This document shows, in pieces, positions 27,937 through 37,758 of a stretch of DNA of 64,000 nt. A program made the translations under genes and the position numbers. The first letter of the stretch is position 1, and each line of letters opens with the position of its first letter. The notes beneath the pieces are model-generated. The model was not told the origin of the DNA and made no database searches. It worked only from the letters and a program-made list of their open reading frames with translations. The stretch comes from Leptolyngbyaceae cyanobacterium (lineage in GTDB: Bacteria; Cyanobacteriota; Cyanobacteriia; Cyanobacteriales; Aerosakkonemataceae): the NCBI GenBank assembly GCA_036703985.1, contig DATNQN010000097.1:62001-126000 (forward strand). Reading direction: 5' to 3'.

Positions 27937-29073
27937 ATGGCTATGTTAACCAGCCAACTTGGTATCCGGCTAATTTTATGGATGGGCAAAACTGTGGCGA
28001 CACCTGCCCCTTACGAAGTGATGACTTCTATTACTAACGTTGAGGTCACAAACGACTCGGAAAATAGTGATGGTTTTCAGATATCATTCACTTTAGGTAA
28101 AGATAAAGCCAGAGATTACAGTTTATTGCAAAGTGGTATCCTAAACCCGTTTACGCGAGTAATAATTGGCGTATTGTTAGGGGCAATACCAGAAGTATTA
28201 ATTGATGGAGTAATTACCCACCATCAAATTATGCCTAGCAACGAACCGGGGATGTCTATTCTCGCGGTGATGGGAAGAGATATCGGCTTAATGTTGGACT
28301 TGGAAGATAATAACGAACAATTTAAAAATCAACCTGATTTTTTGATTGTTACTCGGCTGCTTTCCCAACCTAAATACGTTCAATACGGTTTAATTCCTCC
28401 GTTCCAAATTACACCGACAACAGATGTTCCGATTGAGTTGCAGCGGGTGCCGCGTCAGTGGGAAAGCGATCGCAAATTCATTGAAAGGTTAGCTAACCGT
28501 AATGGGTTTGTTTTCTACATAGAACCGCTGACTTTTAACGTTAATACAGCTTATTGGGGGCCAGAAAATCGCTTGGGAATTCCCCAACCAGCTTTAACTA
28601 CGAACATGGGATCTCATACCAACGTCACATCTTTGGACTTTTCCCATGATGCCCTAGCACCCGTAAGTACTGAAGGTAGCTTTGTCGAACCGATAACCAA
28701 ACTCAGTATTCCCATTCCCTCTCTACCTTCGTTACGCATCCCGCCTTTAGCAGCAACAGCAACACCAGCCAAGCGCAAAGTTCAACTACGGAACACGGCT
28801 AATCAAAATCCCGCCCAAGCTGCCCAAACTGCGGTATCAACAGTTACTAAAACTGCCGAACCTGTCAAAGCTGAAGGCGAACTGGATACGGTTCGCTACG
28901 GTGCAATTTTACGGGCGCGGAAATTAGTCGGGGTGAGGGGTGTGGGGCTAACTTATGACGGCAACTACTATGTGCGTCGGGTGACTCACAAAATCAAACC
29001 GGGTGAATACAAGCAGCAATTTACACTCAGTAGGGAAGGTACGGGTACGCTTTTGCCAGTGGTACGACCATGA
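27937..29073 (+). CDS. CIS spike hub protein, phage late control gpD-like
   Basis: The 378-residue protein resembles the gpD/VgrG hub. The N-terminal barrel begins with TNVEVTNDSENSDGFQISFT; FTRVIIGVLLGAIPEVLIDG, a second barrel and RQWESDRKFIERLANRNGF follow, all typical of the family. It should trimerise to connect the tube to the spike. A polar Ala/Thr/Pro linker (about 285-315) separates the core from a C-terminal part (VRYGAILRARKLVGVRGVG). In Afp8/VgrG hub and spike are one chain; here the spike (gpV-like) is the next gene, overlapping by 4 bp. The start at ATG 27937 lacks a clear SD. Confidence 0.88.
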   Translation: MAMLTSQLGIRLILWMGKTVATPAPYEVMTSITNVEVTNDSENSDGFQISFTLGKDKARDYSLLQSGILNPFTRVIIGVLLGAIPEVLIDGVITHHQIMPSNEPGMSILAVMGRDIGLMLDLEDNNEQFKNQPDFLIVTRLLSQPKYVQYGLIPPFQITPTTDVPIELQRVPRQWESDRKFIERLANRNGFVFYIEPLTFNVNTAYWGPENRLGIPQPALTTNMGSHTNVTSLDFSHDALAPVSTEGSFVEPITKLSIPIPSLPSLRIPPLAATATPAKRKVQLRNTANQNPAQAAQTAVSTVTKTAEPVKAEGELDTVRYGAILRARKLVGVRGVGLTYDGNYYVRRVTHKIKPGEYKQQFTLSREGTGTLLPVVRP

Positions 29074-29576
29074 ACAACAATGGTACTTTTTACGGAAAAT
29101 ATCGCGGCACTGTCACCGACAACAAAGACCCGTTGATGATGGGGCGAATTAAAGCAAAAGTCCCTGACGTGATGGGTGACTTGGAAAGTGGTTGGGCGAT
29201 GCCTTGTGCGCCTTTTGGCGGTAACGGGATGGGCTTCTTTGCCTTGCCAGGAGAGGGGGCGGGAGTTTGGATTGAATTTGAACGCGGCGATCCTGATTAT
29301 CCAATTTGGTCGGGATGCTGGTGGGGTTCTGTGGCAGAAGTGCCGCCCGTGTTGCTGGCACCTCCTTATAAGAAGTTGATGTTGAAAACGGAAGGCGGTC
29401 ATACGATCGTCCTCGATGATACGCCGGGAGTTGGAGGCATCACCATCGAAACTTCTACGGGACAAAAGATTTCACTGAAAGCAACGGGTATCGAAATTGA
29501 CAACGGACTAGGAGGCAGCATTAAACTAACTGGGCCGCAAGTATCGATTAATAATGGGGCGCTGGAGGTAACTTAA
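29070..29576 (+). CDS. CIS central spike protein, gpV/gp5-like
   Basis: The 168-residue protein has an N-terminal OB-fold (YGKYRGTVTDNKDPLMMGRIKAKVPD, then GVWIEFERGDPDYPIWSGCWWG), the standard start of baseplate assembly protein V. A repetitive beta region follows (GHTIVLDDTPG, GITIETSTGQKISLKATGIEIDNG), which should form the triangular needle. Trimers puncture the target membrane and carry the PAAR tip. It overlaps the hub gene by 4 bp, and the PAAR-like gene starts one base after its stop. Its short length fits a needle without effector extension. Confidence 0.92.
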   Translation: MNNNGTFYGKYRGTVTDNKDPLMMGRIKAKVPDVMGDLESGWAMPCAPFGGNGMGFFALPGEGAGVWIEFERGDPDYPIWSGCWWGSVAEVPPVLLAPPYKKLMLKTEGGHTIVLDDTPGVGGITIETSTGQKISLKATGIEIDNGLGGSIKLTGPQVSINNGALEVT

Positions 29577-29577
29577 A

Positions 29578-29901
29578 ATGCCTGGATTTCTCCTGCATCA
29601 AGGGGCAACGGTGTTGTGCAGTCATGGGGGACAAGCCCAACCAGTTGTACCAAATCCTAGAGTAAAAGTGAGCGGACAACCGATCGTAACGCAAGCTGGT
29701 ATTTATACGGTGGCGGGTTGTAGCTTTCCGCCACCTCCGGCAGCAAATGGCCCTTGCGTAACCGCTCAGTGGGTGATGGGGGCGACGCGAGTTCGGGCTG
29801 GGGGAGTGCCTGTTTTATTGCAAGATTCGCAAGCTATTTGTGCGCCTACGGGTACTCCTTTAACGATCGCTTTAACTCAGGTGCGCGTTCGGGGAATGTA
29901 A
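29578..29901 (+). CDS. PAAR-like spike tip protein
   Basis: The 107-residue protein belongs by pattern to the PAAR-like/DUF4280 group: FLLHQGATVLCSHGGQAQ at the N-terminus, VKVSGQPIVTQAG, and a C-terminal RVRAGGVPVLLQDSQAI. One His and three Cys in LCSHGG, AGCSF and NGPC could bind a metal at the tip, as in known PAAR cones. It should cap the spike trimer made by the gene immediately upstream. It has no toxin extension. Confidence 0.85.
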   Translation: MPGFLLHQGATVLCSHGGQAQPVVPNPRVKVSGQPIVTQAGIYTVAGCSFPPPPAANGPCVTAQWVMGATRVRAGGVPVLLQDSQAICAPTGTPLTIALTQVRVRGM

Positions 29902-29990
29902 ATATTTCTTCTTTGTGGTTCAAATTATTAAAACGCAAAGGATGAGAAGAAATAAAAAGAGGATACAGCTATTATTAAGGGGTTTAAAAA

Positions 29991-30350
29991 ATGAATATAG
30001 ATTATCCTTTTCATTTTGATATTCGCGGGCGAACTGCCGATACTAATGGGGATGAACATATTCGGGATTTAATCGAGCAAGTGCTCTTTACTTCTCCCGG
30101 AGAAAGGGTAAATCGTCCTACGTTTGGTAGTGGGGTTTTGCAGTTAATTTTTGCTCCGAATAATGATGCTTTGGCGGCGGCTGGTCAACTCACGATTCAA
30201 GGGGCTTTGCAACAGTGGTTGGGAGATTTGATTTTAGTGGAAGCGGTGAATGTTCAAAGTGAGGATGCAGCGTTGCGGGTGGTCGTTCAATACATTGTTC
30301 GGAAGTCTCAACAACGACAAGTGGCAAGTTTTTCTAGGGGTGGGTTTTAG
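29991..30350 (+). CDS. Baseplate wedge protein gp25
   Basis: The 119-residue protein shows the gp25/GPW pattern: FHFDIRGRTADTNGDEHIRD, the hallmark VLFTSPGERVNRPTFGSGV, and QGALQQWLGDLILVEAV. The family contacts the first sheath ring and triggers contraction. AGGGG lies upstream of ATG 29991. It is 89 bp after the PAAR-like gene, the largest gap in this part of the operon, with no stem-loop noticed, and 4 bp before the start of the first baseplate-J gene. Confidence 0.95.
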   Translation: MNIDYPFHFDIRGRTADTNGDEHIRDLIEQVLFTSPGERVNRPTFGSGVLQLIFAPNNDALAAAGQLTIQGALQQWLGDLILVEAVNVQSEDAALRVVVQYIVRKSQQRQVASFSRGGF

Positions 30351-30354
30351 ATAT

Positions 30355-32883
30355 ATGAATAACGATCGGTTATCAATTCCCAAAATAGTTTATTTTTGTA
30401 GTGATGATATTCATCGTCGGCAATTAGTAGAGAATCATCCGACTTTGAATGGTATTGATTTTTTAGAAGTCGATTCATCTCAGACTAAACTAGAGGTTCA
30501 TTTTCTGAAAAGTTTAGATTTGGATAAATTAACGGCGGCGAATTTGCGAATTGAAGGGGGCGATCGCATTCGGGAGATTACCGTCAATGCCGAACCTATT
30601 GTTAACGATAAGGTGCTTACGGTGTCGGTGAATAAATCGGGGGATTTTTCTATTTATACGTTGCGTTTAGTTACTGATGAAATAGATTTGCACCGTTTAG
30701 ATAATTTTGATTTAATTTTAAGAGCAGTCGATTTTTCTTTTAAAGTTAATTGCCCGACTGACTTGGATTGTTGCTCGGAAAATCTCTGTCCGCCGGAACC
30801 GCAACCCCAACCAGAAATTAATTATTTGGCAAAAGATTATGCGAGTTTTCGGCAATTAATTCTCGATCGCCTTGCCTTAATTATGCCGCAGTGGAAAGAG
30901 CGCAATCCCGCAGATTTGGGGATAACTTTGGTGGAACTGTTGGCTTATGTGGGGGATTATTTAAGTTATCAACAAGATGCGATCGCAACTGAAGCTTATT
31001 TAAGTACCGCCCGTCGTCGCATCTCGGTACGCCGTCACGCACGATTGGTAGATTATTGGATGCACAACGGTTGCACTGCAAGAGTTTGGGTACAATTCCA
31101 AGTTAATGCTGAGGTTGTATTGCTGAAACGAGGAACGAAGTTATTAACACCGATTCCGAAACAAGTTTCTCCAATTCTGTCTGATTTTGTTTACCAAGAA
31201 GCATTATCAGTGCAACCAGAAGTATTTGAAACGATGCACGACAGTTTGCTGTTTTCCGCACACAATGACTTACACTTTTACACTTGGGAAAATCGAGAAT
31301 GCTGTCTGCCAAAAGGGGCGATTCGCGCCACTTTATGCGACTCGACAAATAACCGCTTGCGTTTGTGTGTTGGCGATATTTTAATTTTAGAAGAACGTTA
31401 CGATCCGAAAACTGGAATTGATATTAATGCAAATTTAACCCATCGTCATGCGGTGCGGCTGACTAAGGTGTATCCAGAAGCAACGCGCTTGCTGCAAGAG
31501 GGTCGAGAAATTGGCAGAACGGCTGCACCTTCGGTATTCGATCCGCTGACGGGTCAACCGATCGTTCAAATTGAATGGGATACAGAAGACGCGCTTCCCT
31601 TTCCCTTGTGCATTTCGGCTGAGAAAGAAAATGGGGAATATTTCGAGGTTAGCTTGGCTTTGGGGAATATCGTCCTAGCAGATCGGGGGCGAACCCTGGA
31701 AACAGCGGAAATATTGGGTAAAGTTCCCGAATCTCAACTTTTGCGAGTTGCTACAGTCAGCCAAAAAAGTTGCTGTGAGGATGTTTCGCCAAAACGAGTT
31801 CCGCCCCGCTTTTACCCGCACTTAAAAGAAGCACCTTTAACTTACGCCGATCCTTATCAACCGACGGCTTCAGCCTTTCGCACGATGCAGCCATCTCCGC
31901 AAAGGGCGTTACCCGCGATCGCATTGACGAGTCAACTGAACGGCAAAACCTTTTCTTGGACACCCCAGCGAGATTTACTCAATAGTAGACCGGATAGCCT
32001 TGATTTTGTGGTGGAAGTGGAAGCGGATGGTCGGGCTTACTTGCGTTTTGGCAATGGGGAACAGGGTTATCGTCCGCCGTCAGACACCGAATTTCGGGCG
32101 GTTTATCGAGTTGGCAATGGTGGGGCGGGGCAAATTGGGGCTGATGCGATCGCGCACGCTGTCAGTAACGATCCGAACATCGTGGCTGCGGTTCTCCGAG
32201 TGCGTAACCCGCTACCTGCTTTTGGGGGAGTGGAACCGGAAACGATGGAAGATGTGCGGCAAAAAGCACCTGCGGCTTTTCGCACTCAGGAACGGGCGGT
32301 TACGCCGGAAGATTATGCCACCGTTGCACAACGCTATCCCCAAATTCAAAAAGCGGCGGCGACGTTTCGCTGGACGGGTAGCTGGTACACGGTTTTCGTC
32401 ACGGCGGATCGGTTGGGTGGTTTGCCAGTGGATGCAACGTTTGAAAATAATTTGCGATCGCATTTAGAAAAATATCGCATGGCAGGTCATGACTTAGAAA
32501 TTGATGCGCCGCGTTTCGTTTCTTTAGCTGTGGAAATGCAGGTTTGTGTCAAATCTAATTATTTCCGCAGTCATGTTAAATCTGCTTTGTTAGAACTGTT
32601 TAGTAATCGCTTACTTGCTGACGGACGCAAAGGTGTATTTCATCCCGATAATTTTACTTTCGGACAGCCTGTTTATCTCAGTCGATTGTATGAAGCAGCG
32701 CTGACAGTTGCCGGGGTAAAATTTGTGACGATTACTCAATTTGAACGCCAGGGAACGCCCAGTCAAGAAGCTTTGGAAAAGGGATTTTTGCAGTTAGGGC
32801 GGTTAGAAATTGCTCGGTTAGATAACGATCCGAATTTTCCAGAACGCGGTATTTTTCAGTTAAGAATGGAGGGGGGAAAATGA
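30355..32883 (+). CDS. Baseplate J-like wedge protein 1 (Afp11/gp6-like)
   Basis: The start is set at ATG 30355 (MNNDRLSIPK), giving 842 residues; the open frame continues upstream into the gp25 gene without a better site. The region near EINYLAKDYASFRQLILDRL and ADLGITLVELLAYVGDYLSYQQD (about 155-210) is the typical N-terminal part of large CIS baseplate proteins. YLRFGNGEQGYRPP and RTQERAVTPEDYATVAQRYP (about 560-670) are the baseplate-J core. Dimers of such proteins form the wedges around the hub. The first 150 residues are an extra beta-rich domain (VHFLKSLDLDKLTAANLRI). Its stop overlaps the second J gene's start. Confidence 0.92.
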   Translation: MNNDRLSIPKIVYFCSDDIHRRQLVENHPTLNGIDFLEVDSSQTKLEVHFLKSLDLDKLTAANLRIEGGDRIREITVNAEPIVNDKVLTVSVNKSGDFSIYTLRLVTDEIDLHRLDNFDLILRAVDFSFKVNCPTDLDCCSENLCPPEPQPQPEINYLAKDYASFRQLILDRLALIMPQWKERNPADLGITLVELLAYVGDYLSYQQDAIATEAYLSTARRRISVRRHARLVDYWMHNGCTARVWVQFQVNAEVVLLKRGTKLLTPIPKQVSPILSDFVYQEALSVQPEVFETMHDSLLFSAHNDLHFYTWENRECCLPKGAIRATLCDSTNNRLRLCVGDILILEERYDPKTGIDINANLTHRHAVRLTKVYPEATRLLQEGREIGRTAAPSVFDPLTGQPIVQIEWDTEDALPFPLCISAEKENGEYFEVSLALGNIVLADRGRTLETAEILGKVPESQLLRVATVSQKSCCEDVSPKRVPPRFYPHLKEAPLTYADPYQPTASAFRTMQPSPQRALPAIALTSQLNGKTFSWTPQRDLLNSRPDSLDFVVEVEADGRAYLRFGNGEQGYRPPSDTEFRAVYRVGNGGAGQIGADAIAHAVSNDPNIVAAVLRVRNPLPAFGGVEPETMEDVRQKAPAAFRTQERAVTPEDYATVAQRYPQIQKAAATFRWTGSWYTVFVTADRLGGLPVDATFENNLRSHLEKYRMAGHDLEIDAPRFVSLAVEMQVCVKSNYFRSHVKSALLELFSNRLLADGRKGVFHPDNFTFGQPVYLSRLYEAALTVAGVKFVTITQFERQGTPSQEALEKGFLQLGRLEIARLDNDPNFPERGIFQLRMEGGK

Positions 32884-35594
32884 GTTTACCGCTCGATTCT
32901 AGTTTGGGGAAATTAAATGATTGTGGTTGTTGTACGGGACTGACAGCGATGACTCCGCTAGAGGTGGAAAATCGCCCCGGTCAAAATGCGATCGCTTATC
33001 GAGTTGGCACTCATTCCCAATTCAAACAAAGCTTACTTAGCCATTTATCAAACAGCCAATTTCCTCAATTACAAAACTTGCGAACTAGAGAAGATGACGA
33101 TTTTACGATCGCGCTTTTCGATGGGTGGGCAACGGTGGCTGATGTGCTGACTTTTTATCAAGAAAGAATCGCCAATGAAAGTTATTTACGCACGGCAACG
33201 GAGAGGGTTTCGCTGCTGAATTTAGCGCGATTAATTGGCTACGAATTGCGATCGGGTGTGGCTGCTAATGCTTATTTAGCTTTTGAGTTAGAAACTGCCC
33301 CAGGTACGCCGGAACAAGTAACGATCGATCTTGGTACGAAAGTCCAAAGTCTGCCGCTTCCCGGCGAACAAGTGCAGATATTTGAAACAGTGGAAAAGAT
33401 TGCCGCCAAGCCGGAATGGAATGGGATTAAACCTCGGTTGACTAAACGGCATCCGCTTCCAAAAGATGTGAATTGGCTTTTTTTGGCTGGAATATCCACC
33501 GGATTAAAACCGGGCGATCCGTTATTAATTCAACCCGATCCAGATAGTGAAGGAGAAAGTCAACCTGTTTTCTGTGAAGTTTTGGCGGTGATTCCGCAAC
33601 CGGAAAACAATCGAACCAAGGTTGAATTAAACCGCTTTTCGGAAATTGCGCTCTACCCGGTAAAAGTAAGCGTAATTCCGCCTAAAATCTTATTGCCTCG
33701 CAGTCAGTTAGCACGAACTTTTGATCGCCAAAAAGTTAGCGCCGCCGAATTGCGTGCTTTGGCGCGAAAATGGCATTTTCATCTACCCTCAATTGCTAAC
33801 AATTTTGCCGCAACCGAACCGCCATCTCCTGGGGTGCTAACATTTCGAGTGCGAGCTTCTATCTTCGGTCATAATGCTCCTAAATGGCAGAATTTACCTT
33901 ATATTCAGCGGGTTGGGGAAAAAGTTTCGATTAAAGCTGCAAATGGCACGATTAAAGATGATGTAGTACCGGGAATTTATAAAGATCGCCAATATTCTTG
34001 GGCAGAAAATACCCTCGATAAGTATCACGAAGCAGAAGATAATACTATATATCTCGACAATGTTTATTCCAGCATTGTCAAAGATAGTTATGTGGTTTTC
34101 AAAGCCGGGAGTAAATGGAAATTACATCAAGTTGCCGCAGCTACAGATGTTTCTCGATCGGATTTCACCTTAACAGCTAAAGTAACTAGTTTAACGCTGA
34201 AAAATGCTGAGGCTTTCTCTCAATTTTCCATTCGCAAAACTACAGTTTTTGCTCAAAATGAAGAATTGAAATTAGCACCAATGCCGATCGAGACAGAAGT
34301 ATCGGGCGCACAAATTGACTTGCACGATGTTATAGAAACTTTATGGAAAGGACAACCAATTATTATCTGCGGTGAATTGAATGAAAATCGCGGTAATCAG
34401 GGATGCGAATTCGCCAAAATTATTGATGTTATACACAATTTTGGGGAGGAAAGTTACACGCAAATTATCTTAGAGAACAATCTCGATCGGAGTTACGTTC
34501 GCGACACGGTAACAATTTATGCCAATGTTGCTCTGGCTACACACGGCGAAACTAAAACCGAGGTGTTAGGTAATGGCGATGGAAGTCAAAGTTATCAGCG
34601 TTTTATGTTGCGTCAATCGCCTTTAACTTACGTGAGTGCGGCAAATTCTAGCGGTGCAACCTCAACTTTACAGGTGCGGGTTAACGATATTTTATGGCAT
34701 GAGGTAGCAACTCTGTACGGACATCGCCCAAGCGATCGCATTTACGTTACCCGCACTGACGACGATGGCAAAACTACCATTCAGTTTGGCGATGGGGAAA
34801 TCGGCGCACGTCTTCCCAGCGGACAGGAAAATATCAAAGCTACCTATCGTCAAGGTATTGGTTTGTCGGGAATGGTGCAAGCGGGACAATTAAATTTGCT
34901 GATGACTCGTCCTTTGGGAGTGAAAGGGGTGAAAAATCCCCTACCAGCTACCCTGGCGCAAAATCCAGAATCCTCTGAGGAAGCGCGACGCAACGCCACT
35001 TTGAACATTATGACGCTCGATCGCATTGTTTCGCTGTCAGATTACGAAGATTTTGCCCGGGCATTTTCTGGTATTGCAAAGGCGTTGGCTACTTGGGTTT
35101 GGATCGGTGAAAAAAGAGGCATTTTTGTTACCCTTGCGGGATATAACGGGGAAATCGTGCCAGAGGATAGTCTTGTTTCTCAAAATCTGCTGGAAGCGAT
35201 GCGAAAAGCTGGCGATCCTTTTATTCCGTTAGTGGTGAAATCTTTTGTACCGATATCTTTCGGAATTGCTGCGAAAGTAAAGGTGGATTCAGATTACATT
35301 CGAGAAAAAGTGTTAGCGGATGTTCGGACTTCTTTATTGTCTTATTTTTCCTTTGAAAATCGAGATTTGGGTCAACCTGTAACGAAGAGTGAAGCGATCG
35401 CATTTATCCAGTCTATACCGGGAGTGGTAGCTGTGGATTTAGATAAGCTTTATCGCTTCGATCGATCTGAAATTTTAAATGATTTTTTGCTGGCTACCGT
35501 ACCGGAAATGGGGGCGGGGGGTGCGTTAATTCCTGCTGATTTGTTAACGCTGGATGATGATTTTTTGAGTTTGGGTGAGTTGGCGGAGTTTTGA
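32880..35594 (+). CDS. Baseplate J-like wedge protein 2 (Afp12-like)
   Basis: The 904-residue paralogue starts in ATGA overlap with the first J protein. It carries CCTGLTAMTPLEVENRPGQNA near the start, IALFDGWATVADVLTFYQERIANESYL near 75-100, and the J-core signatures IQFGDGEIGARLPSGQENI and IVSLSDYEDFARAFSGIAKA near 640-735. The middle (300-600) is a long strand-rich insertion. It should pair with the first J protein in each wedge. The gene is followed by a short T-run and a tandem 10-bp repeat, so this may be the end of one co-translated block. Confidence 0.93.
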   Translation: MSLPLDSSLGKLNDCGCCTGLTAMTPLEVENRPGQNAIAYRVGTHSQFKQSLLSHLSNSQFPQLQNLRTREDDDFTIALFDGWATVADVLTFYQERIANESYLRTATERVSLLNLARLIGYELRSGVAANAYLAFELETAPGTPEQVTIDLGTKVQSLPLPGEQVQIFETVEKIAAKPEWNGIKPRLTKRHPLPKDVNWLFLAGISTGLKPGDPLLIQPDPDSEGESQPVFCEVLAVIPQPENNRTKVELNRFSEIALYPVKVSVIPPKILLPRSQLARTFDRQKVSAAELRALARKWHFHLPSIANNFAATEPPSPGVLTFRVRASIFGHNAPKWQNLPYIQRVGEKVSIKAANGTIKDDVVPGIYKDRQYSWAENTLDKYHEAEDNTIYLDNVYSSIVKDSYVVFKAGSKWKLHQVAAATDVSRSDFTLTAKVTSLTLKNAEAFSQFSIRKTTVFAQNEELKLAPMPIETEVSGAQIDLHDVIETLWKGQPIIICGELNENRGNQGCEFAKIIDVIHNFGEESYTQIILENNLDRSYVRDTVTIYANVALATHGETKTEVLGNGDGSQSYQRFMLRQSPLTYVSAANSSGATSTLQVRVNDILWHEVATLYGHRPSDRIYVTRTDDDGKTTIQFGDGEIGARLPSGQENIKATYRQGIGLSGMVQAGQLNLLMTRPLGVKGVKNPLPATLAQNPESSEEARRNATLNIMTLDRIVSLSDYEDFARAFSGIAKALATWVWIGEKRGIFVTLAGYNGEIVPEDSLVSQNLLEAMRKAGDPFIPLVVKSFVPISFGIAAKVKVDSDYIREKVLADVRTSLLSYFSFENRDLGQPVTKSEAIAFIQSIPGVVAVDLDKLYRFDRSEILNDFLLATVPEMGAGGALIPADLLTLDDDFLSLGELAEF

Positions 35595-35604
35595 GTTTTT
35601 TTTT

Positions 35605-35643
35605 ACCACAGATATCCACAGATAAACACAGATAAACACAGAT
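35605..35643 (+). repeat. Tandem CACAGATAAA-type repeat
   Basis: Between the second J gene and the tail-I gene lie four 10-bp units of the form CCACAGATAT, CCACAGATAA, ACACAGATAA, ACACAGATGT. A run of nine T residues precedes them. Such arrays are frequent between cyanobacterial genes; no protein is encoded. Confidence 0.8.
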
Positions 35644-35679
35644 GTAAGAGATGGTTTTATTGTGGGGGACGCAAATTAT

Positions 35680-37734
35680 ATGAGTTTTGATGCGGAAACG
35701 TTGTACAATTTGTTGCCAGCGATTTACCGAATTAGAGATGGAGAACGGGGTAAACCGCTGTTTGATTTAATTTCTGCGATCGCTAGAGAAGTGGGAGTTT
35801 TGGAAGAGGATTTAGCCCAACTTTACGATGATTTGTTTATTGAAACTTGTGCTGATTGGGTGATTCCTTATATTGGGGATTTAGTTGGCGATCGCGCTTT
35901 GTACAAAATTGCTAATTCCTCGACTACAACTGCAAATCGCACTACTCCCCGCGCTGTGGTTGCGAATACGATCGCCTATCGACGGCGTAAAGGTACTGCT
36001 TCTATTTTGGAACAGTTAGCGCGAGATGTTACGGGATGGGATGCGCGAGTTGTGGAGTTTTTCCAACTCCTCGCAACTACACAATATATGAATCATTTAC
36101 GTCCCGATCGTCGCCCTTGGTTGGATTTGCGAAATCGGGAATATTTAGAAAATTTAAATACGGCTTTTGAAAGAATTCCTCATACAATTGATGTCCGGCG
36201 CATTGCCAGTCAAAGAGGGAAATATAACATTCCTAATATCGGCATATTTCTTTGGCGTTTGGGTAGTTATTCGCTGACCAATTCTCAGGCTTTTAAGTTA
36301 AGCGATCGGCGATATTTATTTAATACTTTGGGTCATAATACGCAGCTATTTAATAAACCGGAAACCGAACCAGAAATTACCCACATTGCCGAACCAATAA
36401 ATATTGCTATGCCGATTAATCGTTACTTATTAAATCGGTATTTATCCGACTATTACGGCAAAGATAAAAGTATCTTAATTATTCGAGATTGTTTAGAAAT
36501 TCCCCTTGATGAAATCATCGTTTGCGATTTGTCTGACAAAAACAATAGCGAATGGAAACACCAACCTCAAAATAAAGTAGCGATCGATCCCGTATTAGGA
36601 AGAATTGCCTTTCCCGAAACTCAACCGCCGCCCCAAATTGTTTACGTTATCTATCACTATGGATTCAGCGCCCCAATGGGCGGAGGCGAGTATAGTAGAG
36701 TTCATACATTCAATGAAAAATTGCCTTTAATTGTCAAAGTTCCTTTCCAATTTGGAACAGTTCAACTAGCCCTTGATGAACTAAATAGAAATATCCAAAT
36801 TGCCGAAAATGATTCGGGAATTGTGGAAATTGGCAATAGCGATACTTACCCAGAAACTCCAGTAATTAATATTCCCGATCGTAAACAGATTGAAATTCGC
36901 GCCGCTGATAAATGCCGTCCTCATTTAATTTTAAACAGCGACTTGCTCATCTTCGGTAAAGAGGAATCAGAATTAACTATTAACGGTTTATTAATTAGCG
37001 GTGGCAGCTTAAAAATCCCGCAAAAAGACCTTGAAAATAACATTAATCAACTAAAGCGTTTGCGGTTAGTTCACTGTACTTTAGTTCCCGGCTTAACCGT
37101 AACTACTGACGGTACGCCACAACATCCAGAATCGCCAAGTTTAATTATCGATCGCGCTGATATCATTGTCGAAATTGAATCTTGTATTTTAGGCGGTTTG
37201 CGAGTAGATAAAAATGCAGAAGTCAAAATTAGTAATAGTATTGTAGACGCAACTTCTGACAGCGAATTTGCTTATACTGCCCTTGACAAAACAGCCGCAG
37301 GTGGTTCTTTAACTATCAAAAATTCTACTATTATCGGTCAAGTGCATACAGTGGAGATGCCTTTAGCTTCTAACACTATTTTTGGCTCGGAATTAGCTAA
37401 ACCTGTTTTAGTAGAAAAACAACAATTAGGATGCGTGCGCTTTTGTTATTTGAACTTAAATTATTTAGTTCCTCCCCGCTATAATTGTCAGCCTAAAACT
37501 ACAGAAGATGCCGCACTTATCTATCCCCAATTTACCTCTACTCGTTATGGCGATGCGGCTTATTACCAGTTAAGTCAACGTTGTGCGATCGAGATTCGTC
37601 AGGGCGCAGACGATCGATCGGAAATGGGAGCATTTCATGATTTATATCAAGCTCAAAGAGAAACTAATTTGCGCGTCCGCTTAGATGAGTATTTGCGCTT
37701 TGGTTTAGAAGCGGGAATTTTGTATGTAACTTAA
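35680..37734 (+). CDS. CIS tail protein I-like with beta-helix-like C-terminal half
   Basis: ATG 35680 (MSFDAETLYNLLPAIYRIRD) has GGGGGA about ten bases upstream and is preferred to a GTG at 35662; the product has 684 residues. The first 170 residues match the tail-I/baseplate group: LFDLISAIAREVGVLEEDL, DWVIPYIGDLVGD, and AYRRRKGTASILEQLARDVTGW. The rest is unlike a small phage tail protein. From about 370 on there is a ladder of strands (IEIRAADKCRPHLILNSDLLI, ELTINGLLISGGSL, SCILGGLRVDKNAEVKISNS, GGSLTIKNSTIIGQV) that suggests a right-handed beta-helix, which could serve as fibre or attachment surface. Confidence 0.85.
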   Translation: MSFDAETLYNLLPAIYRIRDGERGKPLFDLISAIAREVGVLEEDLAQLYDDLFIETCADWVIPYIGDLVGDRALYKIANSSTTTANRTTPRAVVANTIAYRRRKGTASILEQLARDVTGWDARVVEFFQLLATTQYMNHLRPDRRPWLDLRNREYLENLNTAFERIPHTIDVRRIASQRGKYNIPNIGIFLWRLGSYSLTNSQAFKLSDRRYLFNTLGHNTQLFNKPETEPEITHIAEPINIAMPINRYLLNRYLSDYYGKDKSILIIRDCLEIPLDEIIVCDLSDKNNSEWKHQPQNKVAIDPVLGRIAFPETQPPPQIVYVIYHYGFSAPMGGGEYSRVHTFNEKLPLIVKVPFQFGTVQLALDELNRNIQIAENDSGIVEIGNSDTYPETPVINIPDRKQIEIRAADKCRPHLILNSDLLIFGKEESELTINGLLISGGSLKIPQKDLENNINQLKRLRLVHCTLVPGLTVTTDGTPQHPESPSLIIDRADIIVEIESCILGGLRVDKNAEVKISNSIVDATSDSEFAYTALDKTAAGGSLTIKNSTIIGQVHTVEMPLASNTIFGSELAKPVLVEKQQLGCVRFCYLNLNYLVPPRYNCQPKTTEDAALIYPQFTSTRYGDAAYYQLSQRCAIEIRQGADDRSEMGAFHDLYQAQRETNLRVRLDEYLRFGLEAGILYVT

Positions 37735-37758
37735 TTTTAATAAAGGGAGTTTTCAACC

